A stretch of 64,000 nucleotides of DNA from Thermococcus chitonophagus (GCF_002214605.1 NZ_CP015193.1:1654978-1718977), one strand, 5' to 3'. Shown: positions 21,529 to 30,423, numbered from the stretch's first letter. Made by a program: numbers and translations. The notes: generated from the sequence alone by a model not told the origin.

Positions 21529-22770
21529 ATGAGAGCTGTAATAATTGGGGCCGGTCTCGGAGGTTTATTGGCAGGAGCTTTTCTCGCTAAGAATGGGTAT
21601 GAAGTCACAATCCTCGAAAAATCACCCATAATTGGAGGGAGGTTCACGAACTTACCGTACAAAGGATTTCAGCTCTCTACTGGGGCACTCCACATGGTTC
21701 CCCACGGAGAAGATGGCCCTCTAGCCTACCTGCTCAAGATCCTGGGGGCAAAGGTTGAGATAGTAAATTCTGACCCGAAGGGCAAGATTCTATGGAATGG
21801 CAGAATCATGCACTACAGGGAAGGTTGGAAGTTCCTGGGGTTTAAGGAGAAGGCGAAGGCGCTAAAACTCCTTGCGGAGATAAAGGCCAACAGGCTTCCG
21901 AAGGGAGAAGAGGCCCTTATTCCGGCAGATGAATGGATAAAAGAAAAAGTTGGAGACAATGAATTCACACTGAAATTCTTGGAGAGCTTCGTCGGCTGGG
22001 CCGACAGCGTTTCCCTGAACGAAATTCCAGCGATAGAACTGGCAAAGGAGATAAAGGCAGCATTAATGTGGGGAGGGCCCGGGCTCATTAGGGGAGGATG
22101 CAAGGCCGTAATCGATGAGCTGTCAAGGATAATAACGGAGAACAAGGGGAGGATAATAACTAGGGAGAGGGCTGTTGAGGTTGAAGAGGGAAGGGTCATC
22201 GGTGAGAGCGGTTCCGAATACCAATATGACCTTCTAATTTCAAACATCGGAATAAAGGAAACCGTAGAGCTAGTTGGAGAGGAGGAATTCCCCAGGGACT
22301 TCTTGAAAGAAGTCGATAAAATTAAACCAAGTGAGGGAGTTAAGTTCAACCTAGCGGTTCCTGGGGAACCCAGGATAGGGAACACGGTAGTCTTTACACC
22401 TCAGCTCAGCATCAACGGCTTTAATGAGCCCTCCTCCTTAGACCAATCTCTCGCAAAGGAGGGATACACGCTCATAATGGCCCACATGGCCCTCAAGGAA
22501 AGCCCTAAAAGGGCTATAAAGAAAGGATGGAATGATATTCTTGGGGTATTCCCAGATGGCGAACCATTGCTTGCTCAAGTCTACCGTGGAAACAACCCAG
22601 TCAACAGGACGAGGGCCGGAGTGCACGTCAAGTGGCCTCTTGAGAACATTTACGTCGTTGGAGACGGCTACAGGCCTATGGGAGGAATAGAGGTAGATGG
22701 AATAGCCCTGGGAGTAATGGAAGTCCTAGAGAGAATCGGGATAGGTAACTTTAAATCTTGGAAGCTCTAA
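21529..22770 (+). CDS. Phytoene-desaturase-family FAD oxidoreductase
   Basis: A 413-aa protein. The N-terminal FAD/NAD dinucleotide-binding motif is MRAVIIGAGLGGLLAGAFLA with the acidic end VTILEKS. GGRFTNLPYKGFQLSTG follows as in phytoene desaturase/amine-oxidase-like enzymes. The C-terminal FAD-closing motif is NIYVVGDGYRPMGGIEVDGI. ATG 21529 is preceded by AGGTGATCCC; an in-frame GTG at 21520 lies inside that site. Thermococcales make no carotenoids as far as known, so a role in saturation of isoprenoid lipids or another alkene substrate is possible but unproven. Confidence 0.85.
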   Translation: MRAVIIGAGLGGLLAGAFLAKNGYEVTILEKSPIIGGRFTNLPYKGFQLSTGALHMVPHGEDGPLAYLLKILGAKVEIVNSDPKGKILWNGRIMHYREGWKFLGFKEKAKALKLLAEIKANRLPKGEEALIPADEWIKEKVGDNEFTLKFLESFVGWADSVSLNEIPAIELAKEIKAALMWGGPGLIRGGCKAVIDELSRIITENKGRIITRERAVEVEEGRVIGESGSEYQYDLLISNIGIKETVELVGEEEFPRDFLKEVDKIKPSEGVKFNLAVPGEPRIGNTVVFTPQLSINGFNEPSSLDQSLAKEGYTLIMAHMALKESPKRAIKKGWNDILGVFPDGEPLLAQVYRGNNPVNRTRAGVHVKWPLENIYVVGDGYRPMGGIEVDGIALGVMEVLERIGIGNFKSWKL

Positions 22771-22778
22771 TTTTATCT

Positions 22779-22955
22779 ATGCAAATCCCAAACAAGAAAG
22801 ATTTCGAGACTGCAGTCGCTGTTAGAGAAACAATGAGAAAAGAGGCAGAGATCGAGCGTAGAAGAGTAAGGGAATATTCGAAGGTAGACGTTCTATTATT
22901 CTTAAGTTTACTAATCGGATTTCTCATTGCTATTCTTCTATTGGCCAGAGGGTAA
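22779..22955 (+). CDS. Small single-span membrane protein
   Basis: A 58-aa protein: a charged N-terminal helix (KDFETAVAVRETMRKEAEIE...) followed by one C-terminal membrane helix (VLLFLSLLIGFLIAILLLA). Start taken at ATG 22779, 9 bp after the oxidoreductase stop; an in-frame TTG at 22758 would overlap that gene. Probably cotranscribed with the oxidoreductase. The last ~26 bp overlap the convergent DUF296 gene. Function unknown; its position suggests a membrane anchor or partner of the oxidoreductase. Confidence 0.65.
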   Translation: MQIPNKKDFETAVAVRETMRKEAEIERRRVREYSKVDVLLFLSLLIGFLIAILLLARG

Positions 22956-23346
22956 GCCCTTTCTCAATGACGTTCCTCTCAAGTCTCTTGCCCTTTAGCT
23001 CAAGCACAAAAACCTCTGCAACAAGAACCTCCCCCTCAAGAAGATGACCTCCAAAGGCATTTCCCTCAGAATCACCAAGGACGACGTGAGCATGGAGGAA
23101 AGGTTTCCAGTCCTTTAGGCTAACGTTTCCTAGCAAGGAAGCAATTTCATACGTTCCCTTCAGTTCTATGATTTTGTACCTCTCATCTTCCTCTAGAAAG
23201 TAACCAACCTTAGGATTCTTCAAAGTCCCTATAGCGTTCACTATTCCCGTCTCAATTCCCTCCTTCTTCAGGAACTCGTGCATGTAGCTTACGAACTCCT
23301 CCCCTTCGGGGATTCTAAAGAGATACATCCTTCCTCCAGAGAACAT
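22930..23346 (-). CDS. DUF296/PPC-domain protein
   Basis: A 138-aa protein with the PPC/DUF296 fold: MYLFRIPEGEEFVSYMHEF, GIETGIVNAIGTLKNPKVGYF and the conserved metal-binding-like HAHVVLGD with GGHLLEG. In archaea and bacteria these are stand-alone trimeric proteins of uncertain function; plant homologues carry AT-hook DNA-binding motifs. Start set at ATG 23346 because GGTGATACC precedes it; a longer frame to 23403 would overlap the divergent DUF134 gene. Confidence 0.85.
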   Translation of the reverse strand: MFSGGRMYLFRIPEGEEFVSYMHEFLKKEGIETGIVNAIGTLKNPKVGYFLEEDERYKIIELKGTYEIASLLGNVSLKDWKPFLHAHVVLGDSEGNAFGGHLLEGEVLVAEVFVLELKGKRLERNVIEKGLTLWPIEE

Positions 23347-23401
23347 GGTATCACCAAATAAAAGACTATAAAGGAGTTCATTAAACTTCTCATTGATAGC
23401 C

Positions 23402-23740
23402 ATGCCAAGAGGAATGGGGTGGGGTAAGGGAAGAGGAAGGAGAAGAAAGATGAGGATGATAGGTTTTATACCCCAGGTTAGACACTTTTATCCAGCACTA
23501 CCCCCAGTAGGACCTCCAAAGCCGCCGATAATAATGACGTACGAGGAGTTCGAAGCCCTAAGGCTAGTAGACTACGAGGGACTTACTCAGGAGGAAGCGG
23601 GAGAGAGAATGGGCGTTTCGAGGGGGACAGTATGGAGGGCCCTGAACTCGGCGAGGAAGAAAGTTGCGCAGATGCTGGTGGAGGGAAGAGAACTGATAAT
23701 ACTGCCACAGGGCAACGAAGTGGTGAGTGATGAAGAATGA
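23402..23740 (+). CDS. DUF134 helix-turn-helix protein
   Basis: A 112-aa protein beginning MPRGMGWGKGRGRRRK, with a very basic N-terminal ~20 residues. It then has FIPQVRHFYPALPPVGPP and EEFEALRLVDYEGLTQEEAGERMGVSRGTVWRALNSARKKVA, a sigma-70-region-4-like HTH. This is the DUF134 family, a predicted DNA-binding regulator. The stop codon overlaps the ATG of the membrane-anchored regulator downstream (ATGA), indicating coupled translation. An upstream in-frame TTG (23393) is less likely. Confidence 0.88.
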   Translation: MPRGMGWGKGRGRRRKMRMIGFIPQVRHFYPALPPVGPPKPPIIMTYEEFEALRLVDYEGLTQEEAGERMGVSRGTVWRALNSARKKVAQMLVEGRELIILPQGNEVVSDEE

Positions 23741-24609
23741 AAAAACTAGCAATAATAGTTCTTCTCCTGTTGCTCCCCCACGTTCTCGCCTATAACGTGA
23801 CGATCAAAGTATTCCCCGATGGTTATGCATTAGTTAGAATCGTGGAAAACGTGAGCATTGGAAAAAACGTTTCAATTCCACTTCCGGTTGAGGACTTCAC
23901 GAACCTTTCTGTAAAGATAAATGGAAGGGAAGTTTCATTTGTCTTTACGGACAATGGAATAGCCCTTTATCCCGGGGAGTCTGGAATTCTCGAAGTTTCA
24001 TACTTAACATCGGAACTGACATCAAAGAAGGGTAAAGTCTGGAGAGTTGAGCTACCCTTCAATGAAACGAAGGTGGTAATTCTCCCCCAGGATTCCGTTA
24101 TAGTCGGCCTTTCCGGAATTCCTCTAAGCATAAATGGAAACTCCGTTGTCATGCCTAGGGGGGAGCAGTATATAGAGTACGTCTTCGATCACCAAGCCAT
24201 GAAGACTGTAACTAAAACTGAGACTAAGATAGAAACGTTTACAACAACCGTGGTTAGAGAGGTCAATGATACAAGAAAATTGGGCTTAGCCCTACTCTCT
24301 GGGCTGTTAGTCGGTTTAGGCATAGGAATTTTTGGAAAGAGGATTAAAGTTAAGAGGATAAAGGGAATAACGCTCGAAGAACTCTCAGAAAAGTTTAACC
24401 TCAACGAGGACGAGAAGGCTGTTGTAATGTACATTGCTGATCATGGTGGTAAGGTGAGACAGGCAGATATTAGGAACGAGCTTGGTATCCCAAGAACTAC
24501 TGCATGGAGGATTCTAAAAAGGCTCGAAAGTTTAAAAATAGTAAAACTAGAAAAGATAAATAATGAAACATGGGCAATTCTAAATATAGAACTCAAAAAA
24601 GAAGAATAA
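23737..24609 (+). CDS. Membrane-anchored wHTH regulator with extracytoplasmic domain (DUF7345/DUF7343-like)
   Basis: A 290-aa protein. Signal peptide MKKLAIIVLLLLLPHVLA; an extracellular beta-rich domain (~20-150) rich in Asn-Val-Ser; a TKTETKIETFTTT stalk (~157-170); a membrane helix (LGLALLSGLLVGLGIGIFG, ~180-198); a basic stop-transfer KRIKVKRIKG; and a C-terminal winged helix (VRQADIRNELGIPRTTAWRILKRLESLKIVK). Such archaeal proteins have an outside sensor and an inside DNA-binding domain. It is coupled to DUF134, so the two may act on the same genes. Signal and targets unknown. Confidence 0.82.
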   Translation: MKKLAIIVLLLLLPHVLAYNVTIKVFPDGYALVRIVENVSIGKNVSIPLPVEDFTNLSVKINGREVSFVFTDNGIALYPGESGILEVSYLTSELTSKKGKVWRVELPFNETKVVILPQDSVIVGLSGIPLSINGNSVVMPRGEQYIEYVFDHQAMKTVTKTETKIETFTTTVVREVNDTRKLGLALLSGLLVGLGIGIFGKRIKVKRIKGITLEELSEKFNLNEDEKAVVMYIADHGGKVRQADIRNELGIPRTTAWRILKRLESLKIVKLEKINNETWAILNIELKKEE

Positions 24610-24761
24610 AAGAAAATATCAAATAGTAACAAATTCGTATTTTTTACTTCTATATGTGGTAAACATGGGAGGGAAGATGCTCCTTTGATCTTTGAGGTGA
24701 TTAGGTGATGTATAAGCCGGCATTCATAACAAAATTAAAGGTTACGAAGAAAGGTAGTATA

Positions 24762-25214
24762 TCACCCTTTCGACTTCTTGGATCCACCAAAGGCAAGGCC
24801 CAATAGTGCGAGACCCCACACGATGTAGAGGCCGGCTTGAGGTGTTCCATAATTAAAGACATAGACTGTTACTGGGAGCATTGATATTATAACGAGACCG
24901 AAGCCTGCCCTTGAGGCCAATGCCACCAAGCTACCTATTGGGGCTGCAAGGAGCAGGGTCATGAGAAGTATGAAGAAGAACATCACGAGGTCTACTTCCT
25001 CCCTATTCTTAACCTCTGAGAACATTTCCGGGATTACATCTTTTGCCGTAACCTCGTGGATTATTGAGCCTATTGTCTTTGTGAATGCGAGTATTGCAAC
25101 CTCTGAGTACGTCAGCTGGTAGTTCCTTAAGCCCACTTGAACCGTGGCTATTGGAACGAAGATTAAAGCACCTATTAGGAGAATAGCTATAGCGATCCTT
25201 GCTGCCGTTCCCAT
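24762..25214 (-). CDS. Membrane protein, function unknown
   Basis: A 150-aa protein. Hydrophobic segments at about residues 5-28, 76-95, 97-118 and 124-142 suggest four helices, with a soluble loop (~50-75) and a lysine tail (SKKSKG). No family recognised. The start at ATG 25214 has GGTGGAAGC upstream. It is transcribed alone; region 24610-24761 upstream of its stop holds nothing convincing. Confidence 0.7.
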   Translation of the reverse strand: MGTAARIAIAILLIGALIFVPIATVQVGLRNYQLTYSEVAILAFTKTIGSIIHEVTAKDVIPEMFSEVKNREEVDLVMFFFILLMTLLLAAPIGSLVALASRAGFGLVIISMLPVTVYVFNYGTPQAGLYIVWGLALLGLAFGGSKKSKG

Positions 25215-25502
25215 GCTTCCACCCTGCATGAAGTTGGCTGGTCTAATTATTAATGTTGCATGTCTTTAGTGTACAGAATTGTGCATGATTTGAGATATAA
25301 TCAGCCTTATATCTAAAATGATGAACAAAAATGTCTGGGCACCCCATACTGTATGGAGGGCCTCCCTGTCAAAAAGAGAGAAAATCACTCAAAACCCTAA
25401 AGAACTCGGTCTTTCTCCCCTTCCCAGTTATAAACCTTCAGCTCTTCAACTGTTTCCATATCAAGACCCAGCTCATTAACGTTCCTGCATTCAGCTAAGG
25501 CC

Positions 25503-25805
25503 CTAACAACCCTCCATCCATAACAGCTCACCCTTTCTCGAAAGTCTGTAGTACGTGTGGTGCTTGTGAACTTCAAAGGCCTTCTTGAACCTAGCCTTGC
25601 TCCTCTTTATGGCACTCCCATGATCTCGCTCTATAAGTCCAGCCTCCATGAGATCCCTTATTGCATCGTTGATTAAATCCACCGGAAGACCACTAACCTT
25701 GGCCATCATCTTTGCGTAGTCAACTCTAGCCTTCTTCAAATGCAGAAGAACGTACAGATGAACCGGCAGGAGCTTAAGGGAGGAACCTGCCAGTTCTCCT
25801 TGCAT
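25503..25805 (-). CDS. DUF2250-like winged-helix protein, possibly frameshifted at its 3' end
   Basis: A 100-aa protein with a winged-helix core: LLPVHLYVLLHLKKARVDYAKMMAK, VDLINDAIRDLMEAGLIERD, HHTYYRLSRKGELLW, matching the archaeal DUF2250 family. The start at ATG 25805 has a GGAGGGAG site; the gene overlaps the upstream methyltransferase-like gene by 32 bp. After the last codons (WMEGC, stop) a different frame continues with coding-like sequence (WRVVRALAECRNVNELGLDM...) to a stop at 25397-25399. A single-base indel near 25515 may have shortened a ~135-aa protein. Confidence 0.65.
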   Translation of the reverse strand: MQGELAGSSLKLLPVHLYVLLHLKKARVDYAKMMAKVSGLPVDLINDAIRDLMEAGLIERDHGSAIKRSKARFKKAFEVHKHHTYYRLSRKGELLWMEGC

Positions 25806-26196
25806 ACTCCCTCCACTCCTCACCAAACATCTCCTCTAGTTCCCTCTCTTCATCCCCTATAAACCTCAGCATGGAGAGCCAGTACACAATGGGTAGACAA
25901 AGCATGAACCCACCGATGATAAGGGAGAACCCAGGAATTACCAGAAATCCCCAGATAGAGTAGATAGGATGCCTAACCTTAGAATAGCACCCAGTAGTAA
26001 GGAGTTTACGCTCCCTGTAAGCCTTGGAAACTTGAGAGTAGCATATTAACCACAGAGCCAATCCTAGGAATAGCATAATGTAACCCAACACCGGCAATCC
26101 AAACCACGCTCTAAACCTAAAATTGAAGTAAAGGGCAAGGAGCGTGTAGGGGAGAGTGAACATCGAAACCCTAGGGACTATTCCAAAGAAGCTCAT
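25774..26196 (-). CDS. ICMT/PEMT-family membrane methyltransferase-like protein
   Basis: A 140-aa protein with about four hydrophobic helices. The C-terminal half carries the isoprenylcysteine/phospholipid methyltransferase signature: GCYSKVRHPIYSIWGF, then EERELEEMFGEEWREYARRTGRFLP. These bind SAM at the membrane and methylate prenylcysteine or lipid amines; the archaeal substrate is unknown. Start at 26196 overlaps the stop of the upstream serine hydrolase by 4 bp, so the genes are cotranscribed. Confidence 0.85.
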   Translation of the reverse strand: MSFFGIVPRVSMFTLPYTLLALYFNFRFRAWFGLPVLGYIMLFLGLALWLICYSQVSKAYRERKLLTTGCYSKVRHPIYSIWGFLVIPGFSLIIGGFMLCLPIVYWLSMLRFIGDEERELEEMFGEEWREYARRTGRFLP

Positions 26197-27491
26197 GGTC
26201 CTCTCACTAGCCTGTACCTCTCATAGAGCATCTCTGCCTTCCCGTCCTTAAGGAAGAACTCAGCGTACATCTTCCTCCCGCCGGAGAGAGTGAAGGCCCT
26301 AACGTAGTCCTCCTCAACTACCTCTGGAACTAATGGAACGCTCCCCCACTCACCTTCGAGGAACAGGAAGTCTCCCCTTCTCTTTACTGTGAACTTTATC
26401 GTTCTCTTGAAGCCGTAGTAAGTTCCCTCGAACCTCTTAAGGATTTCCTCCCTCCTTATGGCCTCTATCTTGTAGGGATCCTCTCCCAGTTTCTCGGCTA
26501 GAATGTACATCCCTATCAGGGAGGGAGCATAACCAGAAGAGTTCTCCAGAACAACCACCCCCAGCTCCTCATCTCTAATGTACCCAATGAAGCTTGTGTA
26601 AGAACCTAGGGAACCGCTGTGGCCAACTAACCTTTTGCCGTAGAACCTGGGATAGATGACGAGGCCGTAGCCATAAGCTTCTCCTCCGAACATCTGCCAG
26701 GGCACCTCTATATGCTCCTTCTCCATCAGCTTAAGATATTCTTCGCCTACTGGCCCCTCAAGGGTAATGTACATCCTCAGATACTTCACGAGATCCTCTA
26801 CACAGCTTATCAATCCGCCATCGGAGGTTATCCCATACGGGAAGGGCTTTGGAACGAGCCTTCCCTCTTGGAGGATGTACCCTGTGGCAAAGTCCTCATC
26901 TCTTGGCTTAAAGTCAGTCCTCTCCATCTTCAGCGGTTCAAGGATCTCTTTCCTCACGAATTCCTCGTAGCTAACCCCAGAAGCCTTCTCGATTATAAGG
27001 CCCAAGAGGACATAGCCCGTGTTTGAGTAGAAGAACCTCTCCCCCGGCTTTGCGACGGCCCAGCTCTCCATGTCCTTTATGAAAGGCACCAGATCCTGGG
27101 GCTTCGCCATCGGTAGCCAGCTCTCCTTAGAGCCGAAGAAACCGTCAATGAAAGCTTCCGCATATCCAAGGGATGGAATTCCAGAGGAGTGCGTGAGGAG
27201 GTGGTGTATTCTAACGGGCTCTCCGAAGGGCTTGAGCTCTATCCCTAGAATACTCTCAACTTCAGCGTTTAAGTCGAGCTTTCCCTCCTCGACAAGCTTC
27301 ATTATGGCTAGTGCAGTGAAGCTCTTGGTCACCGAGGCTATTCCATAGAGTGTTCTCTCCGTTGCTGGAAGGGCTTTCTCTACGTTCCTAAAGCCGATTC
27401 CCCTCATCTCGACTTTCTCCCCCTCTATTACCCCATAGCTTATTCCTGGGATCTTATTCTCTTTCATTTTCTCGACTATGAACTCCTCCAT
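26193..27491 (-). CDS. Beta-lactamase-fold serine hydrolase (CubicO/Pab87-like)
   Basis: A 432-aa serine hydrolase of the penicillin-binding-protein fold. Catalytic SVTK is at S53-K56, the Tyr motif lies in FFYSNTGY (~160), and a HSG triad-like segment in LVGHSGSLGSY (~292). A C-terminal beta-barrel/lipocalin-like domain covers ~350-432. This architecture resembles the P. abyssi Pab87 protease, a cubic oligomeric compartment enzyme acting on D-amino-acid peptides, so peptidase activity is plausible. No signal peptide is seen, suggesting a cytoplasmic location. Confidence 0.88.
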   Translation of the reverse strand: MEEFIVEKMKENKIPGISYGVIEGEKVEMRGIGFRNVEKALPATERTLYGIASVTKSFTALAIMKLVEEGKLDLNAEVESILGIELKPFGEPVRIHHLLTHSSGIPSLGYAEAFIDGFFGSKESWLPMAKPQDLVPFIKDMESWAVAKPGERFFYSNTGYVLLGLIIEKASGVSYEEFVRKEILEPLKMERTDFKPRDEDFATGYILQEGRLVPKPFPYGITSDGGLISCVEDLVKYLRMYITLEGPVGEEYLKLMEKEHIEVPWQMFGGEAYGYGLVIYPRFYGKRLVGHSGSLGSYTSFIGYIRDEELGVVVLENSSGYAPSLIGMYILAEKLGEDPYKIEAIRREEILKRFEGTYYGFKRTIKFTVKRRGDFLFLEGEWGSVPLVPEVVEEDYVRAFTLSGGRKMYAEFFLKDGKAEMLYERYRLVRGP

Positions 27492-27565
27492 AGGGGATCA
27501 CCTAATTGAAGTAAGTTTATTGACTATTTAATATTTCGATGATCATTTGGACGCTATGACAACTG

Positions 27566-28642
27566 TTGCAGGAAACGTTAATTCTTGGTTTGAGAACTTA
27601 TTGTGTGGCTAGGTGTAAGATCTGCGGTAAAGAAAGTGAAGAGATTAGCGAGAGCATTGGAGTGTGCGTCGACTGCCTAAGGAAAGGCCACCTTGAATTC
27701 TCCTTAAAGTCCCACAAGGGATTCAGGGAAAGGATAGGTCTCCCTGCAAAGCCGCCCAAAGGGGGAGTTAAGTGTAGCATCTGCGTGAATGAATGCAAAA
27801 TAAGTGATGTTGGATACTGTAGGGTGTGGATAAACTCCAACGGCCTGAGGCCAAAATACGGGTTTGACAAGGCGGAGCTCTTCTACTACCTTGATCCTCA
27901 TCCAACTAACTGCGTTGCAGAGCCCGTGTGCCCAGAGAGAAATCATGTTGGATTCTATAATCTCGCGGTATTCTTCTACGCCTGCAACCTCGACTGCCTC
28001 TTCTGCCAGAACATAGAGCACAAAACCTCCCACGGGCCGGTAGTGCCTATAAATGAGCTCGTTAAAGTCGCTCTAGACAGGAGAATAACCTGCGTGTGCT
28101 TCTTCGGCGGCGATCCCGCTCCTTACTCACCCTTCGCCATAAGACTCTCTAGGGAAATACTGAGAAGAAGGAGGATAAGGATCTGCTGGGAAACTAACGG
28201 CCTTGAGAACCCAAGAATCATGAGGAAAATTGCTAAAATAAGCAGAGAAAGTGAGGGGATAGTTAAGATAGACTGGAAGGCCTACACTCCAGAGGTTTAT
28301 GAAGCTTTAACCGGTGTTAACGGTGAAAAGGCTATTGAAAGGATAAAGGAGAATGTTAGGATAGTTAAAGAGGAAGGTGCGGAGCTCGTTGTTAGTACTT
28401 TAGTTGTTCCCCATTATATTGACGAAGTTGAAGTAGGAGGTATAGTGGATTACATAGCCTCGGTAGACAGAAACATTCCATACATTCTCTTGGCTTTCCA
28501 CCCGGAGCATCTAATGAAAGACATTCCAACTACAAGCTATGAACAGATGGAGAAGCTCGTGAGAATCGCAAAGAAAAAATTGAAAAGGGTCTTCGTTGGC
28601 AATCCTTGGCTACTTCACTTTAAACAGAACCCACAGCGCTAG
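27566..28642 (+). CDS. PflA-like radical SAM protein with N-terminal zinc clusters
   Basis: About 350 aa. N-terminal Cys pairs (CKICGK...CVDC, then CSICVNECKISDVGYC) resemble zinc ribbons and the Cys cluster of AmmeMemoRadiSam enzymes. The radical SAM motif is CNLDCLFC (C140, C144, C147), followed by FFGGDPAP and WETNGL. The start is uncertain: TTG 27566 opens the frame, but a GTG near 27605 just before ARCKIC is also possible; no ATG is available. Substrate unknown. The 3' end overlaps the convergent membrane protein gene. Confidence 0.82.
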   Translation: MQETLILGLRTYCVARCKICGKESEEISESIGVCVDCLRKGHLEFSLKSHKGFRERIGLPAKPPKGGVKCSICVNECKISDVGYCRVWINSNGLRPKYGFDKAELFYYLDPHPTNCVAEPVCPERNHVGFYNLAVFFYACNLDCLFCQNIEHKTSHGPVVPINELVKVALDRRITCVCFFGGDPAPYSPFAIRLSREILRRRRIRICWETNGLENPRIMRKIAKISRESEGIVKIDWKAYTPEVYEALTGVNGEKAIERIKENVRIVKEEGAELVVSTLVVPHYIDEVEVGGIVDYIASVDRNIPYILLAFHPEHLMKDIPTTSYEQMEKLVRIAKKKLKRVFVGNPWLLHFKQNPQR

Positions 28643-28939
28643 CAGGAGGCTTGGACCCAGGAGGAAGAGCGGAGGGACTATACTGTTAGTGTAGCTCCAC
28701 AGCGCGTAGAAGTTTAGGGCAAAACCCGCCAATGCTAGCCCTATTACCGTGGTTTTGTTATTCTTTTTCTTCCTTATATCCATCGAAACTGCCTCAACGA
28801 GCATAAATCCAACGATACCATATATTATAGCCCCGATAAACGCTGCCAGTCTCTGATCCAGTGTCGTTGCAAATGCTGCAATGTACAGCATTAGGAGGGC
28901 TCCACCCGTGAAGAATATCATTCCCAATATCTCAAGCAT
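28610..28939 (-). CDS. Small four-helix membrane protein, function unknown
   Basis: A 109-aa protein with hydrophobic helices at about 5-22, 33-50, 64-82 and 88-106. ATG 28939 follows TTGGTGTTCATCA. A TATA-like ttttataaag is ~30-40 bp upstream on the minus strand. An upstream in-frame region to 29068 is Cys-rich and unlike coding sequence, so I excluded it. Family not recognised. Confidence 0.7.
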   Translation of the reverse strand: MLEILGMIFFTGGALLMLYIAAFATTLDQRLAAFIGAIIYGIVGFMLVEAVSMDIRKKKNNKTTVIGLALAGFALNFYALWSYTNSIVPPLFLLGPSLLLALWVLFKVK

Positions 28940-29064
28940 TGATGAACACCAAGATTTACATCCCTGTAAAACTTTATAAAATATTTTCTCTGGATGTAGT
29001 AGTACGCAACCGCACTTAAGCAGTTGAATTTTATCAATATATTTTAATAGAGCAGAGAATTTTG

Positions 29065-30423
29065 TCACTTATTCAATTTCTCGAACAGAGCATAGAAAAA
29101 CCCTATGGTATCGTGCCTATGAGGCCATGCTCTCATTGTTCCCTCCAAGAAGCCTGGATCATAGGGCCCTTTCAGTTTGACCAATCTGAATTCTTTGTAA
29201 TTCTCCAGGAACCACTTCACGTTTTCCTCGTCTTCTTCCATGAATATGCTACATGTTGTGTATAGGATCTTTCCCCCAGGTTTCACGAGCCTAGCGGCGC
29301 TCTCCAAGAGTTCTCTCTGAAGTTTTGCCATCTCCTCTATTTTGCTCTCTCTTAATCTCCACCTTAATTCAGGGTTTTTTCCTATGGTTCCCGAGGAAGT
29401 GCATGGGGCATCCAACAGGACTTTATCGGCCACTTCTTCCCCAACTATTTCTGGAGCCTTCCTGGCATCTTTTATTATAGGCTTCACGATTTTAATTCCC
29501 ATTCTACTTACGAAGTCCTTAAGCCTCTTCATCCTAGCCTTATCGATGTCAAATGCATAGATCTTGCCCTTATTCTGCATCAATTCTGCCATGTGTGTAG
29601 TTTTTCCACCCGGAGCTGCTGCAAGATCGACGACGACTTCTCCGGGCTGGGGATTCAGTACTAAGGATGCCACAGCTGAGGCTTCTTCCTGCACTATTAT
29701 TTTCCCTTTCCTAAAGAGATCACTAGAATCGAAGTCGTAGGGCCCTTTGATTTTTATTATAGTTGGAGCCCTGTCGCTCCTCTGAACTTCAACCCCTTCC
29801 TCTCTAAATTTTTCGATTACGTCCTCAACGTTGGCCTTGAGCGTGTTAACCCTCACGCTTATCCATTCATGTCTCCTGTTAACGGCCCTAAAGAATTCCT
29901 CGGTTTCCTCACCCAGGATAGCCTTAACCCTCTCTATGAGCCAAGCTGGAGCTAGATACTCCCACTCCAGCCTTTCAAGCTCCGTTGTTGGATTTGGCTT
30001 ATATTCCAAAATTTTGTCCATCAGATCCCAGTAGTACATGCCAACGTAGGGGTGGGTTCTTGCCGAGATGAAGTCCGATGCCTTCCAACGCAGGTTTTTG
30101 AGTGTGTTTGAGTTTGGATCATGGAACAGGACTATATCGAAAGCTACTCTCAAAGCTGCCCTCAACCAAGGATCAAGAATTAAGGGGTTTACGCCTACTA
30201 CATCTTGAATCGCCTTGTCTATCAACCCCTGCTTCTTCATTATATCGTAGAATATCATCGTCAAAACCCTGTTGAGCCATGCCTCTTTTATCTCGTGCTT
30301 CTTGAATGCTTCCCTCTTTGCGTATTGGCTTGGTTTTATTATCTCTCCCAGTCTAACGGCTTCTATTATTGCCCTGATACCTCTGGGGGGTATTGATAGT
30401 TTCTTCTCTTCTCTGGTCTCCAT
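29065..30423 (-). CDS. NOL1/NOP2/Sun-type RNA m5C methyltransferase with NusB-like domain
   Basis: A 452-aa protein. Residues ~10-145 are helical and NusB-like. A PUA/RNA-binding-like linker is followed by the SAM methyltransferase domain: VVDLAAAPGGKTTHMAEL (motif I), LLDAPCTSSGTIGKNPELRW (motif IV with one catalytic Cys), and LYTTCSIFMEEDEENV (motif VI with the nucleophilic Cys). It methylates cytosine C5 in rRNA or tRNA; the exact target cannot be read. Transcribed alone; upstream lies a 289-bp AT-rich region. Confidence 0.93.
   Translation of the reverse strand: METREEKKLSIPPRGIRAIIEAVRLGEIIKPSQYAKREAFKKHEIKEAWLNRVLTMIFYDIMKKQGLIDKAIQDVVGVNPLILDPWLRAALRVAFDIVLFHDPNSNTLKNLRWKASDFISARTHPYVGMYYWDLMDKILEYKPNPTTELERLEWEYLAPAWLIERVKAILGEETEEFFRAVNRRHEWISVRVNTLKANVEDVIEKFREEGVEVQRSDRAPTIIKIKGPYDFDSSDLFRKGKIIVQEEASAVASLVLNPQPGEVVVDLAAAPGGKTTHMAELMQNKGKIYAFDIDKARMKRLKDFVSRMGIKIVKPIIKDARKAPEIVGEEVADKVLLDAPCTSSGTIGKNPELRWRLRESKIEEMAKLQRELLESAARLVKPGGKILYTTCSIFMEEDEENVKWFLENYKEFRLVKLKGPYDPGFLEGTMRAWPHRHDTIGFFYALFEKLNK

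Noticed and set aside
24661-24805. Short plus ORF starting at GTGATG near 24706 (MYKPAFITKLKVTKK...)
   Set aside because: About 32 codons, extends into the opposite gene, has no partner genes and no recognised motif; the ribosome binding site alone is not enough.
28940-29068. N-terminal extension of the membrane protein at 28610-28939
   Set aside because: The added stretch is Cys-rich, lies upstream of a good ribosome binding site and covers the TATA box.
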